Assembly: GCA_027365835.1 (NCBI GenBank)
Contig: DAHXLU010000007.1
Location: forward strand, 1-17,216
Source: JAJZMA01 sp021850405
GTDB taxonomy: Bacteria > Chloroflexota > Dormibacteria > Aeolococcales > Aeolococcaceae
Direction of reading: 5' to 3'
Length of the DNA: 17,216 nt
Made by a program: the position numbers and the translations under genes. This document shows positions 1 through 7,822 of this stretch, piece after piece. The notes beneath the pieces are model-generated. The model was not told the origin of the DNA. It made no database searches and saw nothing but the letters and a program-made list of their open reading frames with translations. The first letter of the stretch is position 1, and every line of letters starts with the position of its first letter.

Positions 1-126
1 ACCCTCTCACTCGCTCAGGCTGGTCGCGTCACCCTTGCATCACAGCCACTCACTATCCCGCCTCGCTACACCCACGACCAGATCCTTATCCTCGACCAAC
101 TCGGCCTCGGTCATTTGGTCACCTAA
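1..126 (+). CDS. C-terminal fragment of a probable transposase (runs in from left edge)
   Basis: The first frame is open from base 1 to a TAA at 124-126 and gives 41 residues ending in DQILILDQLGLGHLVT. The stretch with RVTLASQPLTIPPRYTHDQ, followed by a Leu-rich amphipathic end, resembles the tails of IS4/IS1634-type transposases as I remember them; that is recognition, not an alignment. Its pyrimidine-rich codons (CTC, ACC, ATC, CTT) differ from the adjacent permease gene. The stop lies 57 bases from the stop of the convergent permease gene, so an IS end may lie between about 127 and 183. The catalytic part is outside the window, so the family cannot be confirmed. It could instead be the end of an unrelated gene. 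Confidence 0.4.
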   Translation, partial: TLSLAQAGRVTLASQPLTIPPRYTHDQILILDQLGLGHLVT

Positions 127-183
127 TTGTTAAAGTCGGGATGGACGAGGAAGGGCGCACCACGACCGCACTATCACGTGGCG

Positions 184-1974
184 TCAGTTCTGCTGGTCGA
201 ACTGTGCCGCACATACAGTCGAGCAAAAATAATAGTTCACGCCGTCGAGGTTCCTTTGTACTGCAGCATGTTCGACCTTTACCTCCATCCCACAAACAGG
301 ATCTACAGCAACTGTAGCCCTTTTTCCTGCATCCTCTGGAGCCCCCAGCCCCGCTGAAGCGGGCAGTTCCGGAGAGACAGGATCTCCTGGCAACTGGGTT
401 GTGTCGGATGGCATTGCCGGTCTGTCTCCTGCAGCATGAAGCGGGACCGTGCGCAGCAGTGACATCCTGTTTCCTGTCTGTCCAGGCATTGCTGCAGCGT
501 AGCATGAGGGAGCCGCGACGAACCTGTCCAGGCACCGGTTGGAGCAAAACCAGTACCGCTGGCCCTGAAAGACAGTCGATGCGGGGGCAGCTGCCGTCTC
601 TACCTGCATGCCACATACCGGGTCGAGCGCCAGCCCGGAGCCACCACCATAGCGGTCCTGCTGGAAGCTCAGCCAGAGCAGAACGAGAAACACCAGGAAA
701 AACAGTCCGTTCAGAACTGCAGTGTAGTTAAGGGTATAACTTACAGCCGCCACTCCTGCACGGGTAACAGCCGGCACAAGACCAAGTCCTGTGAACAGCT
801 CTCCAACTACCAGGCCCGAAACGGCCATGGCAAGATAGAACACAAGCAGTATCCGCAAGGTAAGGCGCCAGCCGTAAAAGCGCCGATAGATAAGGATCAT
901 GGGCATTGCAATCAGATCTGCAAACACAAACGAAACCACACCACCAAAGCTGATCCCACCTTTCCAGAGTGCCGCTGCGAGAGGTACGTTGCCAACCGAA
1001 CACACCCAGCTGAGCATCGCAATGACCGGGCCAATCGCAGCGTTTTCCAGCACGGCAATCCCCCCCTGCCCTTTCAGGAAAAGTACATTCCACACTGCAA
1101 CTGGTACCAGCGCGGCCAGAAATCCTGCAACTACATACCCTATCAGCAGCTCTCTCCGCAACATGGTCACATCTGCCCTTGCATACGCCGCAGCATCCGC
1201 CCATCTGGCAGGATCCAGGAACCGATCCCTCCAGCTAGCCCCTTTCCCCGCAGCACCTGAGCCGGAAGGCATACCTATGCTGGCGCCATGTGCCTGCATA
1301 CCATCGTGCGGAAGATCATGCCCCTCCCCAACCCGGCAGGAGGCAGCGCTCCTGTTCCCGCTCTCCTGCTCCGGACCAGCTGCGCGGGCAACCAGCCTTG
1401 CCCTGGCGGCCTCTGTCAATGCTGGAGTAAACACAATCCCCCCCACAACGACCAGTAGCAGAATCATGATGGGTCCGCCTATGAACTCCGCCACGGTAAA
1501 TTGCCAGCCAATAAGCACAAGGAGAACCAGCCCAAGCTCAATGACCAGATTGGTAGAGGCGACCATGAATACCATCGCAGTCACAAAATCTGCACCCTTC
1601 TGGAACACAGACTTGGCCATGGCTGTGGCTGCATAGGAGCAGCTGGAGGATGCAGCTCCCAGCACACTGGCGCGAAGCACTGCTGGCAGGCGATGGTCAC
1701 CCAGCAGCCGCTCCATCTCGCCCCGGGAGGTAAATGCCTGGACCGCTCCTGACAGGCCAAATCCAAGGGTCAGTGCCCAGAACGTTTCATAGAACATGTA
1801 GAGGGAAGTACCCAGGCCCCTGCCAATCGCCCCAGCCAGCAGCGCGAGCGGGCTCACCAGCAGCACCGGATGGATCCAGACCATATCAAACGCCATCCCA
1901 TCAACCCCTACCCCACCATCATAGAGCCTTGCAAAAAACTGGGACCTCACCAGGGTGACAGGGCAAGTGGCCAT
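184..1974 (-). CDS. COG0701-type permease with two C-terminal YHS metal-binding domains
   Basis: Polytopic inner-membrane permease of the DUF318/COG0701 family (which includes ArsP-type exporters), probably moving a heavy metal, metalloid or a conjugate of one; the substrate is not readable from sequence. Numbered from a TTG at 1998, hydrophobic segments lie at about 42-60, 70-90, 110-130, 138-165, 172-192, 283-308, 320-345, 350-370, 380-408 and 415-443. Conserved Cys sites sit in SSSCSYAATA (120) and WVCSVGNVPLAAALW (333). The loop at about 200-260 is polar and holds a GHDLPHDGMQAHG patch. Two YHS domains follow: DPVCGMQV with YWFCSNRC (459-495) and DPVCGMEV with YYFCSTVC (566-600), joined by a Pro/Ser/Ala-rich linker. 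I chose the ATG at 1974 because GAGG lies 8 nt upstream. The TTG at 1998 (AGAGGG 6 nt upstream) and an ATG at 1896 just before the first membrane segment are alternatives. The second YHS ends soon after its last Cys, short of the usual tail. Confidence 0.85.
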   Translation of the reverse strand: MATCPVTLVRSQFFARLYDGGVGVDGMAFDMVWIHPVLLVSPLALLAGAIGRGLGTSLYMFYETFWALTLGFGLSGAVQAFTSRGEMERLLGDHRLPAVLRASVLGAASSSCSYAATAMAKSVFQKGADFVTAMVFMVASTNLVIELGLVLLVLIGWQFTVAEFIGGPIMILLLVVVGGIVFTPALTEAARARLVARAAGPEQESGNRSAASCRVGEGHDLPHDGMQAHGASIGMPSGSGAAGKGASWRDRFLDPARWADAAAYARADVTMLRRELLIGYVVAGFLAALVPVAVWNVLFLKGQGGIAVLENAAIGPVIAMLSWVCSVGNVPLAAALWKGGISFGGVVSFVFADLIAMPMILIYRRFYGWRLTLRILLVFYLAMAVSGLVVGELFTGLGLVPAVTRAGVAAVSYTLNYTAVLNGLFFLVFLVLLWLSFQQDRYGGGSGLALDPVCGMQVETAAAPASTVFQGQRYWFCSNRCLDRFVAAPSCYAAAMPGQTGNRMSLLRTVPLHAAGDRPAMPSDTTQLPGDPVSPELPASAGLGAPEDAGKRATVAVDPVCGMEVKVEHAAVQRNLDGVNYYFCSTVCAAQFDQQN

Positions 1975-2312
1975 GGATGCCGCCTCGTAATCCGCCAACC
2001 TGGACCCTCTGGTCCACCCATTCTGCCTCCCTCCCTGCCTGCGGCGCCTTTCCCACTGGATAGCTGCATAGCTGCGACTACAGTCTGCAGAGCGAGTGCC
2101 CAGATCCCTCGCATGCAGATCAGGTTAGTGGCATCTGCTCAGCCAAAAAACTCAGCAGACACCTTGCCGCCCGTGCCCACTGCACCCAGCTGCCGGGCGA
2201 GACTACTCAGCTCCAGGCAGGTACCAAGTGCAGGATTAGAGCCCGTACCCGGGGAGATGCACTGCTACATTAGTGGCATGGCCAAAGTAAAAAGCCGAGC
2301 CCCGCACCACTG
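1975..2312. other. Intergenic region between divergent permease and GT87 genes
   Basis: No convincing gene. It contains an 8-bp tandem duplication ATAGCTGC at 2060-2075 and an imperfect hairpin at 2134-2159. Promoters for both flanking genes should lie here, but I see no clear -35/-10 pair. It matches no tRNA or riboswitch consensus that I can recall. Open frames across it are rich in Pro, Ser and Cys with no family resemblance. Confidence 0.5.
2134..2159. repeat. Imperfect hairpin with A6/T6 loop
   Basis: TCTGCTCAG at 2134-2142 pairs with CTCAGCAGA at 2151-2159 with one C-C mismatch, leaving a loop CCAAAAAA. The T6 (minus strand) is in the loop rather than after the stem, so it is not a canonical intrinsic terminator. 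It could be a leader structure for the minus-strand permease or a chance fold. Confidence 0.35.
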
Positions 2313-3596
2313 ATGGCCGGGCTGGGCAGCCGACAGGGAAGACTTTCCCTTTCGCTCATGATTGCAATTCTGGCCACCTATATCTCGCTATGGCTGACCC
2401 TGGACCGCAAGGAGATCCTGTTTTCAGATTTCACCCCAACCTACGTTGGCGCCACACTGTGGCTGCAGAACCACTTTCCCTATTCGCTCACCCGCCAGGC
2501 TACGCTCCACGCTCATCTGATCCTGCCTTTCCATGAGGGTAACCTTCCCTTCGCGGCTGCTCCCCTGGCTGCGGTGCTGGCAGCGCCGCTTGCGCATCTT
2601 TCACTGGTCCCTGCCTTCTGGGTAGCGAGTGCCCTGTCGGGAGCGATGCTGCTGGGAGGCACAGTGGCCGCCGCATTGGCGGCAGCTGAGGGAAGAGGAA
2701 GAGGAAGAGGAAGAGGATCCGCAACCCTGTCTTTCCTGCCATATGCGGTTCTTCTTGCCCTTGTCCCCTCCTCCACCCTGCTGCTGCTGGTACTGGGCCA
2801 GTGGGATGGGCTCTCCGCGCTGGGGCTGGGAATATTTCTCCTGCTGCACCGGCGAGGGAAAGACACGCTTGCCGCAGCTATTGCCATCATCTGCTGTGGC
2901 ATCGCCCAGCCAGACCTGGCGCTTGGGATTGGTGTCTTCCTGCTTGCAACCAGGGAGCGCTCCATCCTGGCTGGTACCTTTGCCGGCGCTGCGCTGATTG
3001 CCGCCGGCTCCTGGCTCGCGGTCGGCTCCTCTGGAATAGTGGGCTTCCTGCACGTCATTCAGGTAGACGCGCAAACCTTTGTCAGTTACCCATTTGTATC
3101 CGTTACCCGGCTGGCCCACCTGCTTGAAGGAAACCACCCATCACCGCTTGTCCAGACAGCAATTGGTGGCCTTGCCCTCATAGTTCCTTTGCTGGTTGCA
3201 GCTGTATGTGGCACCCTGGCAAGGCGCAGGCAGGAGTACTTTATCCTGCTCTTTACCTGCGCTACCGCGCTATCTGTGATCACCTCTCCAGACGTCTATA
3301 TGCAGGACCTGGTCCTCGTAGCCCCGGGAGTGGCAGCAACCGTCGTGTGGTCCAGGGGGCGCGAGCAGCGCGCCCTGCTCCTTGCGTGCTGGCTTGGGCT
3401 TACAGCCCTTATCCTGCTGTCAACCGGGCTCGACAAGCCACTCTGGGTAGCTGTGCTGACAGCGCTCTACATCCTTGTATGCGCCACCTCCCTTGCAGCC
3501 ATGGCTGCACAAGGATGGTTCCGCTGCCAGGAAAAGACCCCACATTCAGGACCCAGCAGCAGCACAGGCACCCACCAGCTGGCAGCGTCACAGTAA
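2313..3596 (+). CDS. GT87/DUF2029-family polyprenyl-phosphate-dependent membrane glycosyltransferase
   Basis: Multi-spanning membrane protein of 427 aa resembling GT-C glycosyltransferases of the GT87 (DUF2029) family, which move a sugar from a lipid-phosphate donor to a cell-envelope acceptor. Family-like landmarks are a first hydrophobic segment (about 14-30), the extracytoplasmic acidic motif SDFTPTYVGATLW (D39, candidate catalytic Asp), the segment LPFAAAPLAAVLAAPLAHL, the LLVLGQWDGLSALGLGIFLL loop (about 158-177), AQPDLALGIGVFLL (the family's usual KP appears as QP) and SPDVYMQDLVLVAP near 325. About ten hydrophobic segments can be counted, with a polar tail rich in Ser, Thr and Gln. A GRGRGRGRG stretch (about 127-135) is encoded by a hexanucleotide repeat. 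The ATG at 2313 has no clear SD; an in-frame ATG at 2358 just before the first membrane segment is an alternative. It stands alone, so the acceptor is unknown. Confidence 0.75.
   Translation: MAGLGSRQGRLSLSLMIAILATYISLWLTLDRKEILFSDFTPTYVGATLWLQNHFPYSLTRQATLHAHLILPFHEGNLPFAAAPLAAVLAAPLAHLSLVPAFWVASALSGAMLLGGTVAAALAAAEGRGRGRGRGSATLSFLPYAVLLALVPSSTLLLLVLGQWDGLSALGLGIFLLLHRRGKDTLAAAIAIICCGIAQPDLALGIGVFLLATRERSILAGTFAGAALIAAGSWLAVGSSGIVGFLHVIQVDAQTFVSYPFVSVTRLAHLLEGNHPSPLVQTAIGGLALIVPLLVAAVCGTLARRRQEYFILLFTCATALSVITSPDVYMQDLVLVAPGVAATVVWSRGREQRALLLACWLGLTALILLSTGLDKPLWVAVLTALYILVCATSLAAMAAQGWFRCQEKTPHSGPSSSTGTHQLAASQ
2691..2716 (+). repeat. (GGAAGA)n microsatellite inside the GT87 gene
   Basis: Four perfect GGAAGA units from 2691 to 2714 plus two further matching bases. 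The unit is 6 bp, so copy-number change adds or removes Gly-Arg pairs in a loop without shifting the frame. Confidence 0.9.
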
Positions 3597-3741
3597 GGCA
3601 TAAGAGCAAGCGGCGCTCCGGATGGAAAGCTGGAGCTTGGAGGGAGCAGATCCCCCCTCTGGATCGCAGGGCTTCGCAGGGCACGCAAGCCATGTCTGGC
3701 CAGCCAACGACCCGCTCCATCGTGTGAGGAAAGCTACCAGA

Positions 3742-3747
3742 TATACT
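3742..3747 (+). promoter_or_regulatory. Candidate -10 box (TATACT) for the rimP operon
   Basis: TATACT lies 74 bp upstream of the rimP ATG. A transcript starting about 7 nt downstream would have a leader of about 67 nt. No good -35 (TTGACA-like) is found 16-18 bp upstream. The same hexamer appears before the divergent regulator/diiron gene pair in this window. Position and hexamer support it; nothing else does. Confidence 0.4.
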
Positions 3748-3820
3748 GAAAATTGCACATTGCATCCGGTAAGGGCCAGATCACCACCGGCACTTTTACA
3801 CCATTATCCGTGAGGTCACC

Positions 3821-4294
3821 ATGACAGAAAGTCCAGGCATGACTGCCGATCTGCTTACCGAACTGTCAGCTCCCGCCCTGCGCCAGTGTGGGGTACGGCT
3901 ATGGAGTATTGAGGTAAGCGGAGGAAACCACGGGGTTATCCGTGTATTCATTGAGAAGGACGGGGGTGTAACACTGGGTGACTGCGAACGGGTATCAAAG
4001 GTGCTCTCCGCAGTGCTCGACTCATACGACCCGATTCCGCACGCATATACACTTGAGGTCTCCTCCCCTGGGGCAGAGCGGCCGCTGCGTACCATGGAAG
4101 AATGGCAGGCCTCCCTTGGCAAGGCAGTAAAGGTCCGCTACCGCGCAGGCAGCACTGTTGACAATGTCACTGGGACCCTGGAGCAGGTGAGTGAGACCTC
4201 CATTGACATAAGCGTAAAAGCAAAGCGGGGACGCAGGATGGTCACCATCCCCGCTGCCGACATCGAGACCATCCACAGCACGGTAGAGCTGTGA
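3821..4294 (+). CDS. rimP: Ribosome maturation factor RimP
   Basis: Cytosolic 30S-subunit assembly factor of 157 aa, a normal length for RimP. The N-terminal alpha/beta domain contains LWSIEVSGGNHGVIRVFIEK and the conserved TLGDCERVSKVLSAVLD, followed by YTLEVSSPGAERPL, the RimP signature (LEVSSPG.dRPL). The C-terminal SH3-like domain starts at about 98 (GKAVKVRYRAGS) and ends in DIETIHSTVEL. The ATG at 3821 has GAGG 5 nt upstream. Its stop overlaps the nusA GTG start by 4 nt (GTGA), so translation of the two is probably coupled. It is the first gene of the translation operon. Confidence 0.95.
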   Translation: MTESPGMTADLLTELSAPALRQCGVRLWSIEVSGGNHGVIRVFIEKDGGVTLGDCERVSKVLSAVLDSYDPIPHAYTLEVSSPGAERPLRTMEEWQASLGKAVKVRYRAGSTVDNVTGTLEQVSETSIDISVKAKRGRRMVTIPAADIETIHSTVEL

Positions 4295-5307
4295 GCGAAC
4301 GCTCGCGCCTCAACATCCTTCACCGGCAGGCGGCCGACATGGCAGGTGCGGTCACACGGCTGCGCAACCTTGGGGTGGATGAGGAAGAGCTGTGCAGAAA
4401 GATTGCCGCAGCCACTGTCTCTGCGTACGCAGAGATTGAAGCAGCACCAAAAGACACTCTCACAGCCGACGTAGATCTCGTGAGTGGTGGCGTTCGCCTG
4501 CTTGACAGCGATGGCCACCCAGTCGAAATATCTGGCCCGACAACCCGGAAGCTGGCGGAGCTGGTACCGAAAGTCATCCTGGAGTGGCTCTCTGAACTGG
4601 ACCGTGCCAGGATTGCCACGATTGCTGCTCCACTCTACCTGCAGCTCGTAGACGGCGTGCTTGCCCGCAAGGAAGGGAGCACCTGGCTCCTTGCCTGCCC
4701 CCAGTTTCCAGCGGTACTGCCCGCAGCCGAGCAGATGCCTGGAGAGGAGCTGTCCGAGGAGCAGCACCTGTCGGTGGTGGTACTCGGAGGCAGACCTGCC
4801 CCAGCCCGGCCGGGAGTGGTGGTATCAAGGAGCCACCCAGCCCTTATCCTCCGACTGCTTGAGGCTGAGGTGCCCGAAGTTGCATCCGGCCAGGTGGTGG
4901 TCAAGGCGGTAGCACGGGACCCGGGAAGACGAAGCAAGATAGCGGTAAGCACGAGCGACCCGGCCATCGATCCCCAGGGTGCCTGCATCGGGCCGCATGG
5001 CATCCGTCACCGGGCACTTATGGAGCGGCTGGGCCGGGAGCAGCTGCAGTTTGTACTGTTTGACGACAATGCGGAGCAGTTCATCTCCAACTCGCTTGCC
5101 CCTGCCCGCCCCATCCACATGGAGTTGCTGCACGAGTCCAGGACTGCACGGGTCACCGTCACCGAGGACGAACTGCCCTCAGCCATCGGGCGTGCGGGAG
5201 AGAACGCACGGCTGGCAGCCCGACTGACTGGATGGAAGATTGATATACATACGCCATCCAGCCCATCCTCCCCACCCTCTTCGGCCGGAGCAGAGGGCCC
5301 CAGTTGA
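4291..5307 (+). CDS. nusA: Transcription termination/antitermination factor NusA
   Basis: RNA polymerase-binding elongation factor that modulates pausing, termination and antitermination; 338 aa, the short form without C-terminal acidic repeats. The N-terminal domain spans about 1-110. An S1 region follows (about 115-170), then SRSHPALILRLLEAEVPEV (about 179-197), matching the family's SRthp.ll..Lf..EVPEi, and KAVARDPGRRSKIAV. Two KH domains carry IGPHGIR (233-239) and IGRAGEN (299-305), the latter followed by ARLAARLTGWKIDI. A Ser/Pro tail ends the protein. It starts on GTG with a 4-nt GTGA overlap with rimP and ends in a TTGA overlap with ylxR. The N-terminal domain is more divergent than the rest. 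Identification is secure from the KH and linker motifs and the gene order. Confidence 0.95.
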   Translation: MSERSRLNILHRQAADMAGAVTRLRNLGVDEEELCRKIAAATVSAYAEIEAAPKDTLTADVDLVSGGVRLLDSDGHPVEISGPTTRKLAELVPKVILEWLSELDRARIATIAAPLYLQLVDGVLARKEGSTWLLACPQFPAVLPAAEQMPGEELSEEQHLSVVVLGGRPAPARPGVVVSRSHPALILRLLEAEVPEVASGQVVVKAVARDPGRRSKIAVSTSDPAIDPQGACIGPHGIRHRALMERLGREQLQFVLFDDNAEQFISNSLAPARPIHMELLHESRTARVTVTEDELPSAIGRAGENARLAARLTGWKIDIHTPSSPSSPPSSAGAEGPS

Positions 5308-5561
5308 GCCCCGTTCGTACCTGCATCGCCTGCCGCCGGGCACGCCCCGCCACCGATCTTGTCCGGTTTGGACGCGACACTTCTGGTAATGTCATCATTA
5401 AGGAGCGGTCTGGTGATAGCGGCAGAAGTGCCTACCTGTGCCTGGACACACTGGAGCGCTGCCTGGCACAGGCAAACAGACACAGGGCCTGGGCACGGGC
5501 TTTCCGCCAGAACAGTACCAGTCCCGCAAGCTTGCACTGCACTGGGGTCCGGGCCCAGTAG
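5304..5561 (+). CDS. ylxR: YlxR family RNA-binding protein (DUF448)
   Basis: Small basic protein (85 aa) of the YlxR/DUF448 family, almost always encoded between nusA and infB. Family features are the start PVRTCIACRRARPATDLVRF, the central GNVIIKE strand, GRSAYLCLDTLERC (usual GRGAYLC, here with Ser for the second Gly) and the basic end HRAWARAFRQ. Members bind RNA, and some have been linked to RNase P; the role in this organism is inferred only from family and context. The start is TTG, sharing TTGA with the nusA stop. The infB ATG follows 24 nt after its stop. Confidence 0.93.
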   Translation: MSPVRTCIACRRARPATDLVRFGRDTSGNVIIKERSGDSGRSAYLCLDTLERCLAQANRHRAWARAFRQNSTSPASLHCTGVRAQ

Positions 5562-5564
5562 TAC

Positions 5565-5570
5565 GGAGGA
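5565..5570 (+). promoter_or_regulatory. Shine-Dalgarno upstream of infB, oddly far from the ATG
   Basis: GGAGGA at 5565-5570 is the only good ribosome-binding site before infB, but 15 nt separate it from the ATG at 5586. An in-frame ATA codon at 5577 lies 6 nt away, which is optimal spacing. Either the ATG is used with a long spacer, or translation starts at AUA and adds three residues. Confidence 0.6.
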
Positions 5571-5585
5571 ACAGCCATAGCGACC

Positions 5586-7346
5586 ATGAACAGCATCCAA
5601 CTGCCAGAAACGATGACCGTCAAGGAGCTGGCCACACAGCTGGGCCTGGGTGCGCCAGAGGTCATCAAATTCCTGCTGGAGCATGGGACCATGGCTACCA
5701 TTAACCAGAATGTTGACTTTGAGACGGCACAGCTGGTGGCGTCAAACTTTGGTCTTTCTGTGTCGGGAGGACCCAGTTCTCCGTCCCAGCAGCAGGCAAG
5801 GCATCCGTCCCTGGACCTCAGTCATGCCGAGCCCGGATCGCTGGTAGCCAGGCCGCCTGTTGTGACCGTACTTGGTCACGTAGACCACGGCAAAACGTCC
5901 CTTCTCGACGCCATCAGGGAGACACGGGTTGCAAGCGGGGAAGCAGGCGGGATCACACAGAGTATCGGCGCCTACCAGGTGGAAAAAGCCGGCAGGCAGA
6001 TTACGTTTATAGACACACCCGGCCATGCGGCTTTCACTGCCATGCGTGCGCGAGGGGCCAACGTCACCGATGTCGCAGTCCTGGTAGTTGCTGCCGATGA
6101 CGGCATCATGCCCCAGACCGATGAGGCGATCCAGCACGCTCGCAACGCAAACGTACCTATCATTGTTGCCCTGAACAAGATCGACCGCGACAACGCTAAC
6201 CCGGACCGCGTCCTGCAGCAGCTGGCCGACCGCGAACTGGTCCCGGAGGAGTACGGCGGAGACACCCCGGTTGTGCGCACAAGTGCCAAAACCGGGCAGG
6301 GAATAGATGAACTGCTGGAGATGATCCTGCTGGTAAGCGACATAGCCGAACCCAAGGCCCAGCCCAATGGACCAGCAGCAGGCACCATTATTGACTCCCA
6401 CATGGAAAAAGGACGCGGGGCAGTGGCGACCGTTCTTGTACAGACCGGAACCCTCCATGTTGGAGACATGATCGTAGCTGGCTCTGCCTATGGCAAGGTG
6501 CGCTCGCTTATTTCCTACAGTGGCAAGCGGATAAAGGCAGCCCCCCCAGGCAGCCCGGTACTGATAACAGGACTGTCCGATGTCAGTGTGCCTGGAGAAG
6601 TGTTTGAGACACTGGGAAGCGAAAGGGCAGCCCGGGCCCAGGCAGAAGGAAGGTCCGACTCAGACCGCAAGGCTGCGGCCGCCCCCGCCCGCAAGGTAAC
6701 ACTCGCTGATCTTGCCTCAGCAGTGGCCGAGGGCCAGATGAAGCACCTGAACCTGGTTCTGAAGGCTGACACCAACGGTGCCCTTGAGGCTCTCCGTGGA
6801 CAGATAGAGGCCATCCAGGATCCCCATGTTCTGGTAAAGATTGTCGGGGATGGCGTTGGACCAGTAAGTGAATCAGACATCAACCTGGCCTCAGTGAGTA
6901 ACTCCATCGTTATCGGCTTCAACGTACGTCCAGACGCTGCCGTAAAAGCCCTGGCAGATACAGAAGGAGTGGATGTCCGGTTTTACGATGTTGTGTACCA
7001 GGTCACAGATGACCTGGACCGGGCACTGAAGGGGCTGTACGAACCAACTTTCATCGAAGTGCCCATTGGCAAGATAGAGGTAAGGAAGGTATTTACCGTA
7101 GACGGCAAGCCTGCGATAGCTGGCTCCCATGTCATAGAGGGAAAGATCACGAGAAACTCCATCTGCAGGGTGCGGCGGGATGGCAGCGAAGTGATAAAGG
7201 CAAAGGTGGCCCAACTCCGCAGGGGCCGGGATGATGCCCGCGAGGTAAACCACGGCTTTGAGTGCGGCATAACGCTGGAAGGGTTTGCCGATTTCCGCGA
7301 AGGCGACCTTCTGGAAGCCTTTGTGATTGAGCAGCAAAACGCGTGA
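5586..7346 (+). CDS. infB: Translation initiation factor IF-2
   Basis: GTPase that brings fMet-tRNA to the 30S subunit and promotes subunit joining. At 586 aa it is a short IF2, lacking the long N-terminal extension of enterobacterial IF2. Order: an IF2-N subdomain (about 10-56, MTVKELATQLGLGAPEVIKF), a short linker, then the G domain with G1 GHVDHGKT (97-104), a switch I region with GEAGGITQSIGAYQV, G3 DTPGH (143-147), G4 NKID (197-200) and G5 SAK (233-235). A beta-barrel domain follows (GTIIDSHMEKGRGAVATVLV), then domain 3 (KADTNGALEALRGQI) and the C-terminal barrel ending HGFECGITLEGFADFREGDL. All nucleotide-binding motifs are intact. The start is uncertain between the ATG at 5586 and an in-frame ATA at 5577. 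The end overlaps the rbfA GTG by 4 nt. Confidence 0.97.
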   Translation: MNSIQLPETMTVKELATQLGLGAPEVIKFLLEHGTMATINQNVDFETAQLVASNFGLSVSGGPSSPSQQQARHPSLDLSHAEPGSLVARPPVVTVLGHVDHGKTSLLDAIRETRVASGEAGGITQSIGAYQVEKAGRQITFIDTPGHAAFTAMRARGANVTDVAVLVVAADDGIMPQTDEAIQHARNANVPIIVALNKIDRDNANPDRVLQQLADRELVPEEYGGDTPVVRTSAKTGQGIDELLEMILLVSDIAEPKAQPNGPAAGTIIDSHMEKGRGAVATVLVQTGTLHVGDMIVAGSAYGKVRSLISYSGKRIKAAPPGSPVLITGLSDVSVPGEVFETLGSERAARAQAEGRSDSDRKAAAAPARKVTLADLASAVAEGQMKHLNLVLKADTNGALEALRGQIEAIQDPHVLVKIVGDGVGPVSESDINLASVSNSIVIGFNVRPDAAVKALADTEGVDVRFYDVVYQVTDDLDRALKGLYEPTFIEVPIGKIEVRKVFTVDGKPAIAGSHVIEGKITRNSICRVRRDGSEVIKAKVAQLRRGRDDAREVNHGFECGITLEGFADFREGDLLEAFVIEQQNA

Positions 7347-7822
7347 GGGGAGCAGACAGGAAGGAGCGGTGGACAGGCATCGAGGTCGGCAACAACCGTC
7401 CCAATCGCCTGGCCCGGGTGAGCGCCCAGCTACAGGATGAGATTGCGACCATGATGCGGGCGGATATCAAGGACCCAAGAGTGCGCATGGCAACAGTTAC
7501 GGGAATAAAGCTGTCACCAGACCTGCACTCTGCCCGGGTAATGGTGAGCGCAGTGGGAACGCAGGCGGAGCGGCATGGCGCTGTATCGGCACTGCGCCAC
7601 GCAGAAGGATATATACGCGGCGAGCTGCGCGACCGGCTGGAGAACCTGAAAACCATACCCCACATGATTTTTGAGCTGGACGAGTCGATTGAGTACAGCA
7701 TCCACATAAACTCGGTTCTGAAAACCCTGGAGGCCCCTCAGCAGGATAGTGATCATCCGGGAGACACAGAGCCAGCACCCGATGAGACACAGGGCAAAAC
7801 CGGTACTGGAGAAGAGCTGTGA
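7343..7822 (+). CDS. rbfA: 30S ribosome-binding factor RbfA
   Basis: Cold-shock-associated 30S maturation factor that binds near the 5' helix of 16S rRNA. The 159-aa protein has a KH-like fold with family matches NRLARVSAQLQDEIATMM, IKDPRVRMATVTGIKLSPDL (family: D.Rv...tvt.v.lS.Dl..A.v), ARVMVSA, ALRHAEGYIRGELRDRL (family: L....g.iR..l...l), PHMIFELDESIEYSIHI. The C-terminal ~35 residues are acidic and Pro/Asp-rich, probably disordered. It starts on GTG inside the infB stop (GTGA) and ends in another GTGA overlap with the DHH gene. Confidence 0.95.
   Translation: MRGADRKERWTGIEVGNNRPNRLARVSAQLQDEIATMMRADIKDPRVRMATVTGIKLSPDLHSARVMVSAVGTQAERHGAVSALRHAEGYIRGELRDRLENLKTIPHMIFELDESIEYSIHINSVLKTLEAPQQDSDHPGDTEPAPDETQGKTGTGEEL

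Noticed and set aside
899..1636. 245-codon plus-strand frame inside the permease gene
   Set aside because: Antisense to a clear membrane protein, with Thr/Pro/Ser-rich content typical of the complement of hydrophobic codons.
2040..2290. Possible tRNA or riboswitch in the permease/GT87 intergenic region
   Set aside because: I could not fold a cloverleaf or match any riboswitch consensus I know; only one imperfect hairpin remains.
1870..2313. 147-codon plus-strand frame whose TGA overlaps the GT87 ATG by one base
   Set aside because: It overlaps the permease gene antisense, is Pro/Ser/Cys-rich with no family resemblance, and the TGATG junction is probably chance.
2513..3137. Long minus-strand frames with poly-Ser/Pro-Leu stretches
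   Set aside because: Shadows of the GT87 gene and its GGAAGA repeat, not conserved-looking proteins.
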